Positions 31,497-42,364 of a stretch of DNA of 64,000 nucleotides are shown here, piece by piece (the stretch's first letter is position 1; each line of letters begins with the position of its first letter). The DNA lies in contig CM076193.1 in NCBI GenBank assembly GCA_038277395.1, forward strand, positions 75,286,252 through 75,350,251, read 5' to 3'. Below the pieces are notes generated by a model. That model did no database searches. It saw only the letters and a program-made list of their open reading frames with translations, and was not told the DNA's origin. Made by a program: the position numbers and the translations under genes. The DNA is from Dryocosmus kuriphilus (Eukaryota > Arthropoda > Insecta > Hymenoptera > Cynipidae).

Positions 31497-33500
31497 ATGC
31501 CTAACGAAACAAATTTCGGGGGCGATGTTTCTCACATTCTTAGTGATGCCACGATAACATCGATGGCAGAATGTTTCGCCATACAACCGGGAGTAATGAA
31601 TATTCCTACTTATGATGGTAATAATATACCTGTTAGGGATTTTGTCCAGGATATCGTAAACGGGGAAGGAAGTGTACCACCCGATTGCGAAAAACAGTAC
31701 ATAAAAGCAATTTTAGGAAGACTAAAATGTGCTGCCAGAGACAGTACTCATGGAAAGACCATCGTTAACATAAATGACTTGATAAAACACCTAAAACAGC
31801 GTTTTGCTCTACGTAAGTCATATTCGTGGTACGTGCATGTAATTTCGACCATTAGAATGAAGCGGGACGAAAACATCAGTGAGTTCTTCAATCGATTAGT
31901 GCTTTTGAAATCAGTAGCGCAAGTCGCCCTCGAGGATAAATATCCAAATGTAGAAAGATTTCTGAGGTGGGTTATGGGAGTAAGCTGGAACTGCCCCGGG
32001 CTATATGTTGAGGGAAGAAACAGGGAGAGAGAAATTGGTGATAAGACAGAGAAAAAGGGCCTGGAATTTCGAAGAGAAACTTAAGAGTGGTAAGGGTAGC
32101 AAAATAGCACAAGTGTGCCGACAGGAATTAATAAATAGAGAGAGGAGAGGTAACACGGGACATTCAAAATGTGAGGAAGAGAGATGGCAAGCTAGAAGGG
32201 AATGGAGAATGTGTGACGAGGGGAGAGAATGGCAGGAAATTGAAGGCGAAATGAGTAAGAAGCAGGAAGAGAAGAGGTGGGGAAAGATTATAGGATCAAA
32301 ATATAATAAATGGTATAAATTCGTCAAGATGGAAGGGGTCCCAGAATATTTAGGGAAATTGAAAAAGGAGTGCAGGTGGGCCAGGATGATACGTTTCAGA
32401 ATGGGTGAAGGCGTGAATGAATGCAAATATTGGATGAGTGAAGAAATGAAAATGTGCAGGGTATGTAGGTATGAAAGGGAATCATGGGAGTACGTGTTGG
32501 AGAGGTGCACATGCGAAGAGGAAGAGGGAAAGAGCGTCGTAGATAAAGTTAGGTGGATACTGAGCGGTTTTGGACAAGGGGAAAACTGGGTGAAGAGTTT
32601 AGAAAATAAAAGGGAAGAGAGGATGTATGGGGGAGGAGAAAGCCAAAACCAAAATCTAAGGAAAATTAGTGTTGCGTGACTTGGAAAAGCTTGAATAGTA
32701 ATATGGTAAGAGGACACGGAAGCCTTGGAGGGTCTCGCGCACTTGTTAGATATTAGATGATAGACAGTAAGTTAGTATTTAAGAATTTAAGAACTTGTAC
32801 ATAATGGAGCGATAGTAGGTTAAGATAAGCATAAGGCATAGTGGTTAAGTGAAATTGTAAAGGATGTAAAGAGAACGGAGCCCTCAAACCCGTAAGGGAG
32901 AGTAATAAACGAATCAAATATCCAAATGTAGATCAGTTGCTAGCCCCCCTTAACGATTGTGCTCTAGAAGCTTCCAAGCGCGGTTTGCCTGACAACATCA
33001 AAGGACTAGTAGAAGCAAGAAATCCAAAAGATTTGGACGCAGTATTCAAAGTAGCACTCGAATATGAAGTAAGACAGCAAATGAATCCTCAACTACTAGT
33101 AGGCACCTATCGTGAGTCGAGGTACCCTCAATCGAGCTACTCAGAAATGCGAGATCGAAGCCCTAGGCCTTATGTGCGATTTGTAACGTCCCCAGATTCC
33201 TATAAAGTTCCTGACATAAAACAAAACACGACAGGAATAATAAAACGTCTACATTCACCAGGAACCTCAAATTATATCAATCATTATTCACCTCATTATC
33301 AGCATCCTTACATGCCTTACAACCCTTATCTGCACTATCCAGCTGCTCCTGTGCAGAATTCTGGATATTCTAATCGCAATTACTACCGGGGAGGAGATAC
33401 TCCACCCTGCTCTAAATCTCCTGTTCCAGTGAACAAGGAAAATTTAAACTTCAACTCCGCTCGCCGATCCGACGCAACGACGGGCACGGAGAAACGGTAG
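31497..33500 (+). pseudogene. gag: gag of element 1, split by a LINE fragment
   Basis: The N-terminal half (31497-31954) starts MPNETNFGGDVSH and includes NIPTYDGNNIPVRDF, SVPPDCEKQYIKAILGRLK and RMKRDENISEFFNRLV, the capsid-like core of this gypsy lineage. The C-terminal half resumes at 32933 with LAPLNDCALEASKRGLPD and a Tyr/Pro/Ser/Arg-rich tail to 33500. The two halves align without gap to the intact gag of element 2, so the break is purely the insertion. No CCHC zinc knuckle, as in errantivirus-type gags. Confidence 0.88.
31955..32915 (+). mobile_element. 5'-truncated LINE inserted in gag
   Basis: Flanked by a perfect 17-bp target duplication AAATATCCAAATGTAGA (31938-31954 and 32916-32932). 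It contains only the C-terminal part of an ORF2: RWVMGVSWNCPGY, then REETGREKL, RAWNFEEKL, MIRFRMGEGVNECKYW and a C-x2-C-x(n)-W-E-Y-V-L-E-R-C finger (CRVCRYERESWEYVLERC), stopping at 32677-32679. A short 3' UTR ends AATAAACGAATC. The long target duplication and 5' truncation are hallmarks of target-primed reverse transcription. The protein style is like jockey/R1-type LINEs of ants and wasps. Confidence 0.9.
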
Positions 33501-33559
33501 CGTCAAGCGAACGTACGAGTTTTAAAGAAATGCGAAAAATCTTTCACAGTAAACTTAAT

Positions 33560-36056
33560 AGAGAGTTCCCAGTCGTAGAATTTTCATCTGTACATTTTGC
33601 GAAATCAAGGGACATCATTTTTAGTGGACACCGAAGCCGACGTCAATATAATAAAATTACACTCTTTAGACAAAAATTTGTTAGTTACTGAAAGCGAATC
33701 AGTTGAGATCAGTGGAATAACGCTAGTTAGAATTTCCACTATAGGAACAGTTAAAATAAACTTAGAAAATTCTGAGATAATATTTCACGTGGTTTCACCA
33801 GATTTTACAATAAATACAGATGGTATTCTGGGACGGGAATATCTTCGCCAAGAAAAAGTAGAAATATCATTTTGGCACAATACAATATTCATCCACTCAA
33901 GGCCAACGAAGCCTATTCCTTTTGTAGATAGGGAGTTGAAGAGCGCCCAAGAAGAAATATACGACTATAAAAGGACGGAAAACCGGAATATCAATATAAA
34001 AGCCAGTCTCGACAAGTTATTCCCGTGTACATTCTAAATAAGGAATCGAAAGAAGGATACTTACCTTTAATAAACTCCAAAGATGGATTAGTAATAGGTG
34101 AAGCCGTAGTCTCAAACGCAAATGGAGTCTGCGACGTTTACGCATTTAATACTGCGGAAGAGGACCTAGAAATAGTGGATCCGCAGTAGCTCATTCCACT
34201 CGAATACTACAAATTGCCTGGAGATAAGGACGATGAGTCAACCGATAAAGAGTGTATACACCTCCTGAAAATAAATTAGCAGCTATCCTAGATAAGCTAC
34301 GATTGGAACACCTCAATGAAGAAGAAAAGGAGCATGTGATCAAGATATTCGAAGACTTTCCGGACATTTTCTATCTACCAGGAGAAGGATTGACACCTAC
34401 TCATCTAGTTCATCATAGAATCCACACGAAAGACGATGTTCCAGTTCACGTTCGTCCTTATCGATTCTCCCCTTCGCAAAAGGAGGAAGGCAAACTGGTT
34501 CTAAATAAGATGCTTACAGAAGGAGCAATCGAACATTCAAATTCTCCTTGCAGCTCTCCTATGTTAATAATTCCAAAGAAACTGGATCACACTGGAAATA
34601 TAGGATCGTCATAGACTGTCGATTTTTAAATGAAAAAACAATTGGCGATGCTTATCCACTTCCAAACATTTCCGAAATTCTAGATCACTTGGGAAAGTCT
34701 CGATATTTCGCAGTTCTTGACCTTGCAAGCGGATTTCACCAAATTGAACTAGATCCTTGAGATAGATCAAAAACTGCCTTTTCTTCTCTAAATGGACATT
34801 ATCAATACATAAGGATGCCTATGGGATTAAAGAGTTCCCCTGAAACATTTCAACGATTAAAGGATCAAGTTCTTCTAGGATTACAAGGGGAAGAGTTGTT
34901 CATATATTTAGATGATATAGTAGTTTACGCAGAAACTCTTGAAGAACATGAAACAAAAGTGAGAGACGTCTTCTTAACAGAATAAGAAAAGCTAACCTTT
35001 CACTACAACCAGGTAAATGTGAATTCCTTTTTAAAGAAATTACTTATCTGGGACACATCATTAGTGGAGAGGGAATGAAACCTGATCCGAAGAAGATTGA
35101 GGCTGTCGAAAAGGTTCCTAGACCTAAGAACGATAGGAGTGTAAAATAATTCCTAGGATTAGCCGGATTCTATAGAATGTGTTCGTCAAGGATTTCGCAG
35201 CTGGAGCTAAGTCTTTGACGAACCTCCTCAAGAAAAAAACTCCTTTCATTTGGGGGCCGGCTGAAGACAGCAATTTCATGGATTTGAGACAGACTCTATG
35301 CGAAAGCCGAATTCTACAGTACCCAGACTACGAAAAGCCTTTCACCATAACAACGAACGCTCCCGGATATGCAGTTGGCGCTGTTTTGAGCCAATAAAAG
35401 GATGGTATAGATCTTCTTATAGCATATTTTTTTCACGTATTGAATGGTGCTGAATGCAATTACTCCACCACTGAAAAAGAATGTCTAGCGGTCCTATATG
35501 CAGTACATCAGTATCGACCCTACATTTATGGAAGGAATTTTACGCTGGTTAGTGATCACGAGCCTTTAAGATGCAAAGGTTCGGTAAAAGATCCGGGCCG
35601 AAGATTGATCCGTTGGCGACTGAAATTAAAAGGTTATGAGTATACATTCAAGTATAAGCATGGGAAGCTGAATACAAATGCGGACGCTCTTTCTAGAATT
35701 CACATAGAAGAAAGCTTTTCCGAAAAAAACAAGTTCGAAAAGAAAAGTGACGCAGTCAGAGTGCTTCCCATGCAAATACGTCAAGCGAAAGGAAAGGCAA
35801 GAACTAAATCAAATATCAAACCATCAAGTATTAATATACCGAGTAACATACATGCGGTGTTCACAAGAAAAGGATCGGATGCAAAGAACAATGCTCCTGA
35901 ATCATCCACCTCAGGATCTCAACGAGCAAAACTTCCTAGGTTGAAAGAGAAGTGTCGACTTCCAACTTCGTTCTCTGAATCTACCAGCAACTTAAATGGA
36001 AGTACTATAGGAAAAGATTTCTGCGCCGAAGAGTGTAAGAAAAAAGAAATCAACCC
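33560..36056 (+). pseudogene. pol: pol of element 1 (protease, RT, RNase H, spacer), degenerate
   Basis: Protease near 33615 reads DTEAD, with the catalytic DTGAD glycine replaced. RT pieces: HVRPYRFSPSQKEEGK (34445), VLDLASGFHQIELDP (34717), MPMGLKSSPETFQRL (34818), LFIYLDDIVVYA with the catalytic DD (34900). RNase H/tether pieces are ITTNAPGYAVGAVLSQ (35350), NYSTTEKECLAVLYAVHQYRPYIYG (35460) and NADALSRIHIEE (35690), followed by the acidic spacer. Many lesions, for example TGA at 34758, TAA at about 34983 and TAA at 35395. It keeps a roughly 50-residue segment before the RT (ENKLAAILDKLRLEH...) that element 2 has lost. Confidence 0.88.
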
Positions 36057-36114
36057 CGACCCACTATGGGCCAGGAGACCGAAATTTTGGCAAAAATTCA
36101 AAAACTCTCAGGAT

Positions 36115-36745
36115 TTGGCCAAAAATACTTACTCTGGGGTTCTTGGGGTCGCTGATTACGAAAATGTAGTCAAAATTTAAAATGTCATTCAATATGGCGG
36201 CGAAAATGTTGAAAAGTCTCGGGATTTGGCGAAAAATACTTACTCTGGGGTTTTTGGGGTCGCTGATTACGAATGTCTAGTCAAAAATTCAAAATTCAAA
36301 ATGGCGGATTCAATATGGCGGCGAAAATTTTGAAGTCTCCGGATTTGTCAAAAAATACTTACTCGGCAGTTTTTGGGGTTTCTAATTACGAATGTGTAGT
36401 CAAAAATTCAAAATCCAAAATGTCGGATTCAATATGGCGGTGAAAATTTTGAAATGTCTCCGGATTTGACCAAAAATACTTACTCGGGGGTTCTTGGGGT
36501 GGTTGATTACGAATGTGTAGTCAACAATTCAAAATTGTGGATTCAATATGGCGGCGAAAATTTTGAAGTCTCCGGATTTGGCCAAAAATACTTACACGGG
36601 GGTTCTTGGGGTCGCTGATTACGAAAATGTAGTCAAAAATTCAAAATTCAAAATATCCGATTCAATATGGCGGCGAAAATTTTTTGAAAAGTGTACGAAA
36701 TTGGCCAAAAGTACATACTCGGGGGTTTTTGGGGTTGCTGATTAC
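36115..36745. repeat. Subterminal array of the Transib element, six units of about 115 bp
   Basis: Six units at spacing 111-123 bp (ATACTTAC-type anchors near 36125, 36236, 36355, 36476, 36588, 36711). Each contains GGATTTGGCCAAAAATACTT, a GGGGTTCTTGGGGTCGCTGA block and a TTCAATATGGCGGCGAAAAT block. GGCGGC and GCTGATTACGA cores are the most constant. Confidence 0.88.
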
Positions 36746-37131
36746 GACTCGGGGTGCTTGATTATTGTGAGTCCCCTCGCCTCCCACGAATCGCAGTGCT
36801 TGATTATTGTGAGTCCCCTCGCCTCTCACGAATCGGGGTGCTTGATTAGTTTGAGTCCCCGCGCCTCTCACGAATCGGGGTGCTTGATTAGTGTGAGTCC
36901 CCTCGCCTCTCACGAATCGGGGTGCTTGATTAGTGTGAGTCCCCTCGCCTCTCACGAGTCGGGGTGCTTGATTAGTGTGAGTCCCCTCGCCTCTCACGAA
37001 TCGGGGTGCTTGATTATTGTGAGTCCCATCGCCTCTCACGAATCGGGGTGCTTGATTAGTGTGAGTCCCCTCGCCTCTCACGAATCGGGGTGCTTGATTA
37101 TTGTGAGTTCCCCTAGCCTCTCACGTTAAAC
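36745..37131. repeat. 42-bp tandem array, nine units
   Basis: Nine units with a period of 42 bp; GTGCTTGATTA recurs from 36754 to about 37090. Unit core: CACGAATCGGGGTGCTTGAT followed by a GTGAGTCCCCTCGCCTCT block. Because 42 is a multiple of three, both strands show long open frames here, but these are artefacts of the period. Confidence 0.92.
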
Positions 37132-39263
37132 TCGTTTTTCATCATCATCCGATAATTCTGTATTGTCTAAGGTCGCAAATGTTTGAGAGATACCTGTCAA
37201 TTCAACGTTTTCGTTCTGGCTTTCTACGTCAGAGTAACACTCTTCGTCCTCTTGCGAAGTCCCCAATAAACCTCTGACTTCCGGAGTAAGGTTCAAAACT
37301 TTTTTCTTTTTATTTCGGGATTCAAGATTTACAGAACATATCATTGGACCCGAGCTATCCATAGATCTATAAAACATATCTTCAATGTTTGCTTTGTAAC
37401 TAAACGTTCTGCTGTGAGACAATCTGTCATTTTTATAATTTTTATTTCGAAATTCAGAAGCTTCTTCAGTGAGCATACCTATTGGAAGAACACTTGTTTT
37501 TATGACGTCAGCACCATGCGCAAGAATTTTATGCAGTGTCCATGGCATAGGAAACTAATTATAGTTCTGAATGTAGAGTTTAGGAGTCGCATCGCATAAT
37601 GTTTCGAATTTCATTGGGTCAATAGTAAGATGACAAGAAAGGACGATTAAAATGGTTTTTAAATTACAGAGTAACATAGGGTCGAGGTTAAGATATTCTG
37701 CAAGGATTTCTGGCTTTTCGAAAGCCTTTCGTGCTGTGTTACCATCATTAGTGGTACCAGAGCCTCCTGGTTTTGGCTTGTCCACTATTAATCCCAAATT
37801 TTCCCAAAGAACACTTTGTTATTGTTTTTTTTCGTTGGGCAAATTCTTCTTTATGTTTATCACTTCTTACTTGCCAGACTTTGATGTCAGCCCTGTAAGA
37901 AATATGCAAACACGTTTCGAAGATTCTGATCCACGCATGAAGTGGGGAGAGTCCATATAGCAGAGATTGAGGATCAGGCAGAAAGATTCCCTTATCTTTG
38001 TTGCTGAGAGTATTGAACATTTTAGGATTTGCATGGCACATTGGACATGTTTGCATCGACTTAGTATTAGTAATAATATTCAATACCTTACCATCTATTA
38101 AAGTAAGAAATTAAGAAAAATGGATGCGAATAGAGTAATTATCATTTAATTTAATTTCAAGAACTTTTAGTTTTTCGATTTGATCATCCACGTTTTGTTT
38201 TTGCTTCAAAACAACTTCTTTTGATTCTTTAGTGTATTCTATAGTAAGAGGACGACAAGATCTTGAGGATTGCGATGCATAATTGTTCCACAGTATGACA
38301 CTATTTGCGGTTAACAGTCGCAATGGAATAACTGTAGTAACAAATAAATTTTCATCAGTCTGCGGTATGTTTTCTTCTACTGATTTGTAGTTTTGCTTAA
38401 AACACGAATAACCGGAACTTCCGTCGAATCCCCAAGAGCACATCATTATTGCTTCTATTTCCGTAACGCCTTTGCTTTTCATATGCTGAATAATCACTTC
38501 TGCTTGTAAATTCATGATTCTTTCTGTAGTGTGATCCAATAATGCTTGAAGGGTTGTCTCTGCTTTTTTCTCCAAAATAGAAACTGTTTCATTCGGTGAC
38601 CTGCATTCTGCTTTAGCAGCTCTTATTTCGTTATACGTAGACCAAATATCTGCTCCGCATGATTTGAATTCCAAACGTATATTTTGATATACATTCTTAG
38701 AAAGAGATTTTTCAAATAAAAACGCTAAAGCTTCTTGCACAGTTTTTTTTTTTTAAAGAAGTAGATGGTTCATTTAATAATTTTCTAATTTTGCGTGGGG
38801 CTTCTGAACTTTCTAAAATACTATCGCAAATGGTAAACAAATCTCTATTTTTAGATTGTTTCGCTGCATAACGATAAGCCATAATTAATCTTAGGGGATC
38901 GTGTTTCAGCTCAGCACTGATTTTAGATACTTGTCGAAGTTTTGAACGATCAGATTTTTTAACAAAATCAAGCGTTGGGCGGCCCAAATGTGAAGATGAA
39001 ACTGTAGCAAAAGGAACAGAAAAATTTGAATTCAACCATTCAGTATTATTTAACTCAAATCTCACTGACATGCTCTTTGCGGCTTGAAATTTCGCATCGA
39101 GTCTAAATTTAAGAGATCGTATACTCATCTTTAAAGATTTTATGTCTGATTCTGGGATATTTTTAATATCTAAATTCAGTTTCGAAACAATGTAATGAAT
39201 AGTCGAATCCAAATTACTATTCATTCCAAAGTCAATAATTTCTCTTTTGGTAAATTTCGACAT
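37126..39263 (-). pseudogene. Transib/RAG1-like transposase, broken
   Basis: Minus strand, start at 39263 (MSKFTKREIIDFG). The N-terminal part (to about 38755) is helical and DNA-binding in style. Core motifs line up with RAG1: an Asp in MCSWGFDGSSGYS (near 38430), an Asp in DGKV (about 38092) followed by a C-x2-C zinc pair TCPMCHA (about 38045), GTTNDGNTARKAF (about 37745), a zinc HxxxxH pair in LHKILAHGADVI (about 37540-37510), and the catalytic Glu region LTEEASEFRNK (about 37465). Lesions: an A11 frameshift at 38744-38754, a break or intron near 38085-38110 (an acceptor-like TTTAATAG is present), a frameshift near 37800, and a TAG at about 37553. The tail ends at 37126. Confidence 0.85.
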
Positions 39264-39986
39264 TATATACTATGTTTACGAATCCAAGAGAAAAAAAGTC
39301 AACAAAAAGAAAAAGTCTGTAATTTTCGATAAGATTTCGAAGTGAAGTTAGCACTGGAAAACAAGTGAAAAGTACAGCGAAACAGCAGACGTACGCGTGT
39401 GTAGTGTCACGCTCAACTCAGGCATAGACACGTCAGGACAGGTATTGGCGCTTGGACGCTGACTCTTTTCACTCACGAATTTTATGTTATTTATGAAAAC
39501 GGGCAAAAGTGGGCACCCCTATCTTGATGTATACATCATAGTGAACACACTGATATTTTAAATTTTTTGTTAAGTAGTGGTATTGCGTGGTATTCTCGAA
39601 TGAATGAAAGTACTTTGCCAATTTAATGTTCTAATTTGTTGCTAACATCAATGTTGTAGAACTTTAAGTAAAATTTTTTTATTCAGTTAACACTTTTTTA
39701 ACTTCTATATCTATAGGGGTGAGAACAAAGAAAGAACTATTAAAAAATAAATAACGGATTTATAACTATATTAAATATTTAAGCAAAAAACACAATAAGA
39801 TTTTTTTTTAAACTTTAAAATTTGCGTGTCTCTCAACAAAGTAGGATTTTATTAATTACCAATTGATTTACGGAAAAGATACCATAAATGTCACTGATTA
39901 CGATGGCCTGACTCTTTCACAAATTCGAAAGTTGAAAAATTGGACTTTTGGCCACGGAATCGGGTCTCCTGGCCCACTGTGCGACC

Positions 39987-40378
39987 TACGAGATTCCAGT
40001 GCAGATTTAGAGAATAGTTCGACCAAGATCGATGACCTTGCACCCCCTATACTTCGGAAGAATAGAAGCATTCTACCAAGCTTAGAAATACTATTGGCGG
40101 CCTTTTCAATGCCCAATACACCAAAAAGTGCACTAGCAACGACCTCAGGACATTTTCAGGAACTATTTCCTGAAGGTACAGGTTCGGAAGAAACGGTAGA
40201 GCAAGAAGAAATAGGAGCTATCATAATCGTAAGTCCCCCACAAAGTGACAGCGATGATAGCTCCTCAGAAACAGAAAAGGAAGCGAATAGCTCAAAATTC
40301 ACAAAAGGAGAACTACAAACTTCATGTTCTAAATTTAATGAGTCCCTGCTGTCCTATAAAAATTGGATAGGTGAAGCA
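39987..40378 (+). pseudogene. pol: Continuation of element 1 pol spacer
   Basis: After the Transib element the frame reads DLRDSSADLENSSTKIDDLA, then VSPPQSDSDDSSSETEKEAN and FNESLLSYKNWIGEA. This aligns with the acidic spacer of element 2 (53600-53965). It is cut at 40379 by the LTR of element 3. Confidence 0.85.
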
Positions 40379-41046
40379 TGTGACATGCACCCCTTTTCCC
40401 TAGTGAAATATCACCAGAAAAATAGTGTGGCCGGCAGGGCTATGCACAAAGCAATCTAAGGTAACCCCAAAATTCAAGAAGAATCGATAACTCTAAACCA
40501 AACTCGACAAAAAAGACTCCAAAACTTCACCCAAACCGATAAGCAACGAACTATAAGCAATAAACAATAGAGTTCAAAGAAACCTTTCTTGAAACGATAA
40601 GCCGCTGGCGCCAGTCCTTTCTTGGGACAAAAGATACGGGACCTCAGATATAAATTTTTGCCATCTAGCTCAGTCTCTAAAAATATAGATTAAGGTAGAG
40701 GGGGTGGTTCTTATATTCAATTAGCATAGCCCAGGTTAAAATAAAATTAACAATTTATTAAACATCAGGTAAGTAGACCTCGAAATTATAATAGGCTAAC
40801 AACAAATTAGAAAGTTTACATCTAAAATTCTACATAGGATTCCGGTAAAAGGAACGAGTCAATTAGAATTAGCGAAATTAACAATATAAAGAGAAAAAAA
40901 GAAACAAATTCAGACACAAAATCGGTGGGTTAATGCTACTTTTAGTATGATAAAGATTCCTCGACAACAATAAATCAATACGGTGTGAGCAATTCAAACA
41001 ATAAAATGAAAATAATAATTACAATAAATAGCGACTAACGGACATA

Positions 41047-42362
41047 CGAGGTCAGACAATTAAGTAATGCGACCGATTTTTTTTCTCGGCCTGTGGTAAC
41101 ACTGCGAACCTGTAACTCCGCCACCGTAATAGTAGATCCCTACTCTCTCGATTGAGACTTTGACGACCCTTGTACGATCATTTCTTCGCCAGCTGTTTAG
41201 TGTTTTGTAACAACGCGCGAGTAGTGCATGTCACGAAAATGGAACAGAGGAATTTAGAGCAACGGTGCGCGATAAAATTTTGTGCGAAACTCTGCGAAAC
41301 CGCGACAAAAACTTACGAAAAAGTGCTTAAAGTGTATGGTAGTGATGCCCTGAGTCGTAGTCAGGTGCTTCGGTGGCATGCCGATTTTAAAAAAGGCCGT
41401 GAGAGCGTCAAAGACGAGGCGCGGAGCGGAAGGCCAATTCAAGTGCGAACCGACGCGAATGCGCAGCGCGTCCGCGCCCTTGTTCGTCAAGACCGGCGAC
41501 TAACCATTCGAATGTTGGCTGACGAGTTGAATAATAACCGGGAAACAGTTAGAAAGATTTTAACCGAATATTTCGCCATGAAAAAGCTGTGCGCGAAGAT
41601 GGTACCGAAGAACCTTTCAGATGAGCAAAAAGCCCACCGAATGAACATCGCTCAAGATTGTCTCGAGCAGGTTGAAAGTGATCCTACTTTTCTCGATCGA
41701 GTTATTACTGGTGATGAAAGTTGGTTCTTTCAATATGACCCCGAAACTAAACGACAAAGCTAACAGTGGCTGTCCCCTGGAGCGCCAAGGCCAAAGAAGG
41801 CGAGAATGACCAAGTCGAAAGTGAAAACCATGTTGATTTGCTTCTTCGACAGCAAAGGGGTGGTTCACAAAGAGTTTGTACCACCTGGACAAACCGTAAA
41901 TCAACTATTCTACCGCAATGTGCTCGAAAAATTGCGAAAAAGGGCGCTCAGAATGCGTCCAGAGATCGCGAAGACTTGGGTTCTGCATCACGACAATGCT
42001 CCCTGTCACACTGCGTTCAGTGTCTCTCAGTTTTTGGCGTCTAAAGGCATCGCAACGTTACCACAACCGCCCTATTCACCGGACATGTCACCCTGCGACT
42101 TTTTCCTATTCCCCCATTTGAAAAAATTCGTCAAAGGTCGACATTTTGACTCCGTTGAAGACATCCAAGAATCTGTGAAGAGGGTACTCGGAGAGGTCCC
42201 ACAAGAAATGTTCCAGAATTGTTACGAAAACTGGAAAACTCGCTGGAATAAGTATATAGATGCGGGAGGGGACTACTTTGAAGGGGATCGCAGCGATGTG
42301 CCTTAATTTTTTAATATACTCGATTTTTGAATTTTGTCGCATTACTTAATTGTCAGACCTCG
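41047..42362 (+). mobile_element. mariner element in the LTR of element 3
   Basis: Terminal repeats of about 27 bp, CGAGGTCAGACAATTAAGTA on the left and its complement with one mismatch (CGAGGTCTGAC...) on the right, bounded by TA at 41045-41046 and 42363-42364. Length 1316 bp, one transposase gene. Confidence 0.94.
41239..42306 (+). pseudogene. mariner transposase with a single in-frame stop
   Basis: ATG 41239 (MEQRNLEQRCAIKFC). Two helix-turn-helix motifs (SQVLRWHADFKKGRESV and LTIRMLADELNNNRETV), the WVPHEL-equivalent KMVPKNLSDEQK, then the DD34D catalytic core: Asp in VITGDESWFF (41700), Asp in LHHDNAPCHT (41985) and Asp in PPYSPDMSPCDFFLFP (42070). The tail ends YFEGDRSDVP with TAA at 42304-42306. 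About 355 codons, full length. The only lesion is TAA at 41761-41763 shortly after the first catalytic Asp; the frame is unchanged beyond it. Confidence 0.94.
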
Positions 42363-42364
42363 TA

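Larger units (their letters stand above)
36062..39981. mobile_element. Transib/RAG1-like DNA transposon in the pol of element 1
   Basis: Inverted ends start CACTATGGGCCAGGAGACC on the left and CACAGTGGGCCAGGAGACC on the right. They are flanked by a 5-bp target duplication CGACC at 36057-36061 and 39982-39986. Taking out the element restores continuity of the pol spacer relative to element 2, so the borders are firm. Five-base GC-rich duplications and a CACWRTG-type terminal heptamer are the signature of Transib, the superfamily from which RAG1 and the V(D)J signal heptamer (CACAGTG) derive. It encodes a RAG1-like transposase on the minus strand and carries two subterminal tandem arrays on the left. 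Confidence 0.93.
28522..40378 (+). mobile_element. Element 1: old Ty3/gypsy retrotransposon, heavily interrupted
   Basis: The 5' LTR (28522-30126), a tRNA-Leu primer site, leader, gag (31497-33500) and pol remnants (about 33560-36056 and 39987-40378) follow in order. A LINE fragment splits gag, a Transib element splits the pol spacer, and element 3 cuts it at 40379. Its 3' half and 3' LTR are not in the window. Protein similarity to element 2 is high over gag, RT and spacer, so the two belong to one lineage. Element 1 is older: it has many more stops. Confidence 0.9.

Noticed and set aside
32001..32717. 238-codon minus-strand frame
   Set aside because: Antisense of the LINE ORF2 C-terminus, whose plus-strand frame has the recognisable C-x2-C...WEYVLERC motif.
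36548..37129. 193-codon plus-strand frame and 139-codon minus-strand frame with 14-residue repeats
   Set aside because: The 42-bp repeat unit is a multiple of three, so any stop-free unit yields open frames on both strands.
36745..37131. CRISPR-like array of 42-bp units
   Set aside because: Units are contiguous and nearly identical without unique spacers, and the genome is eukaryotic.
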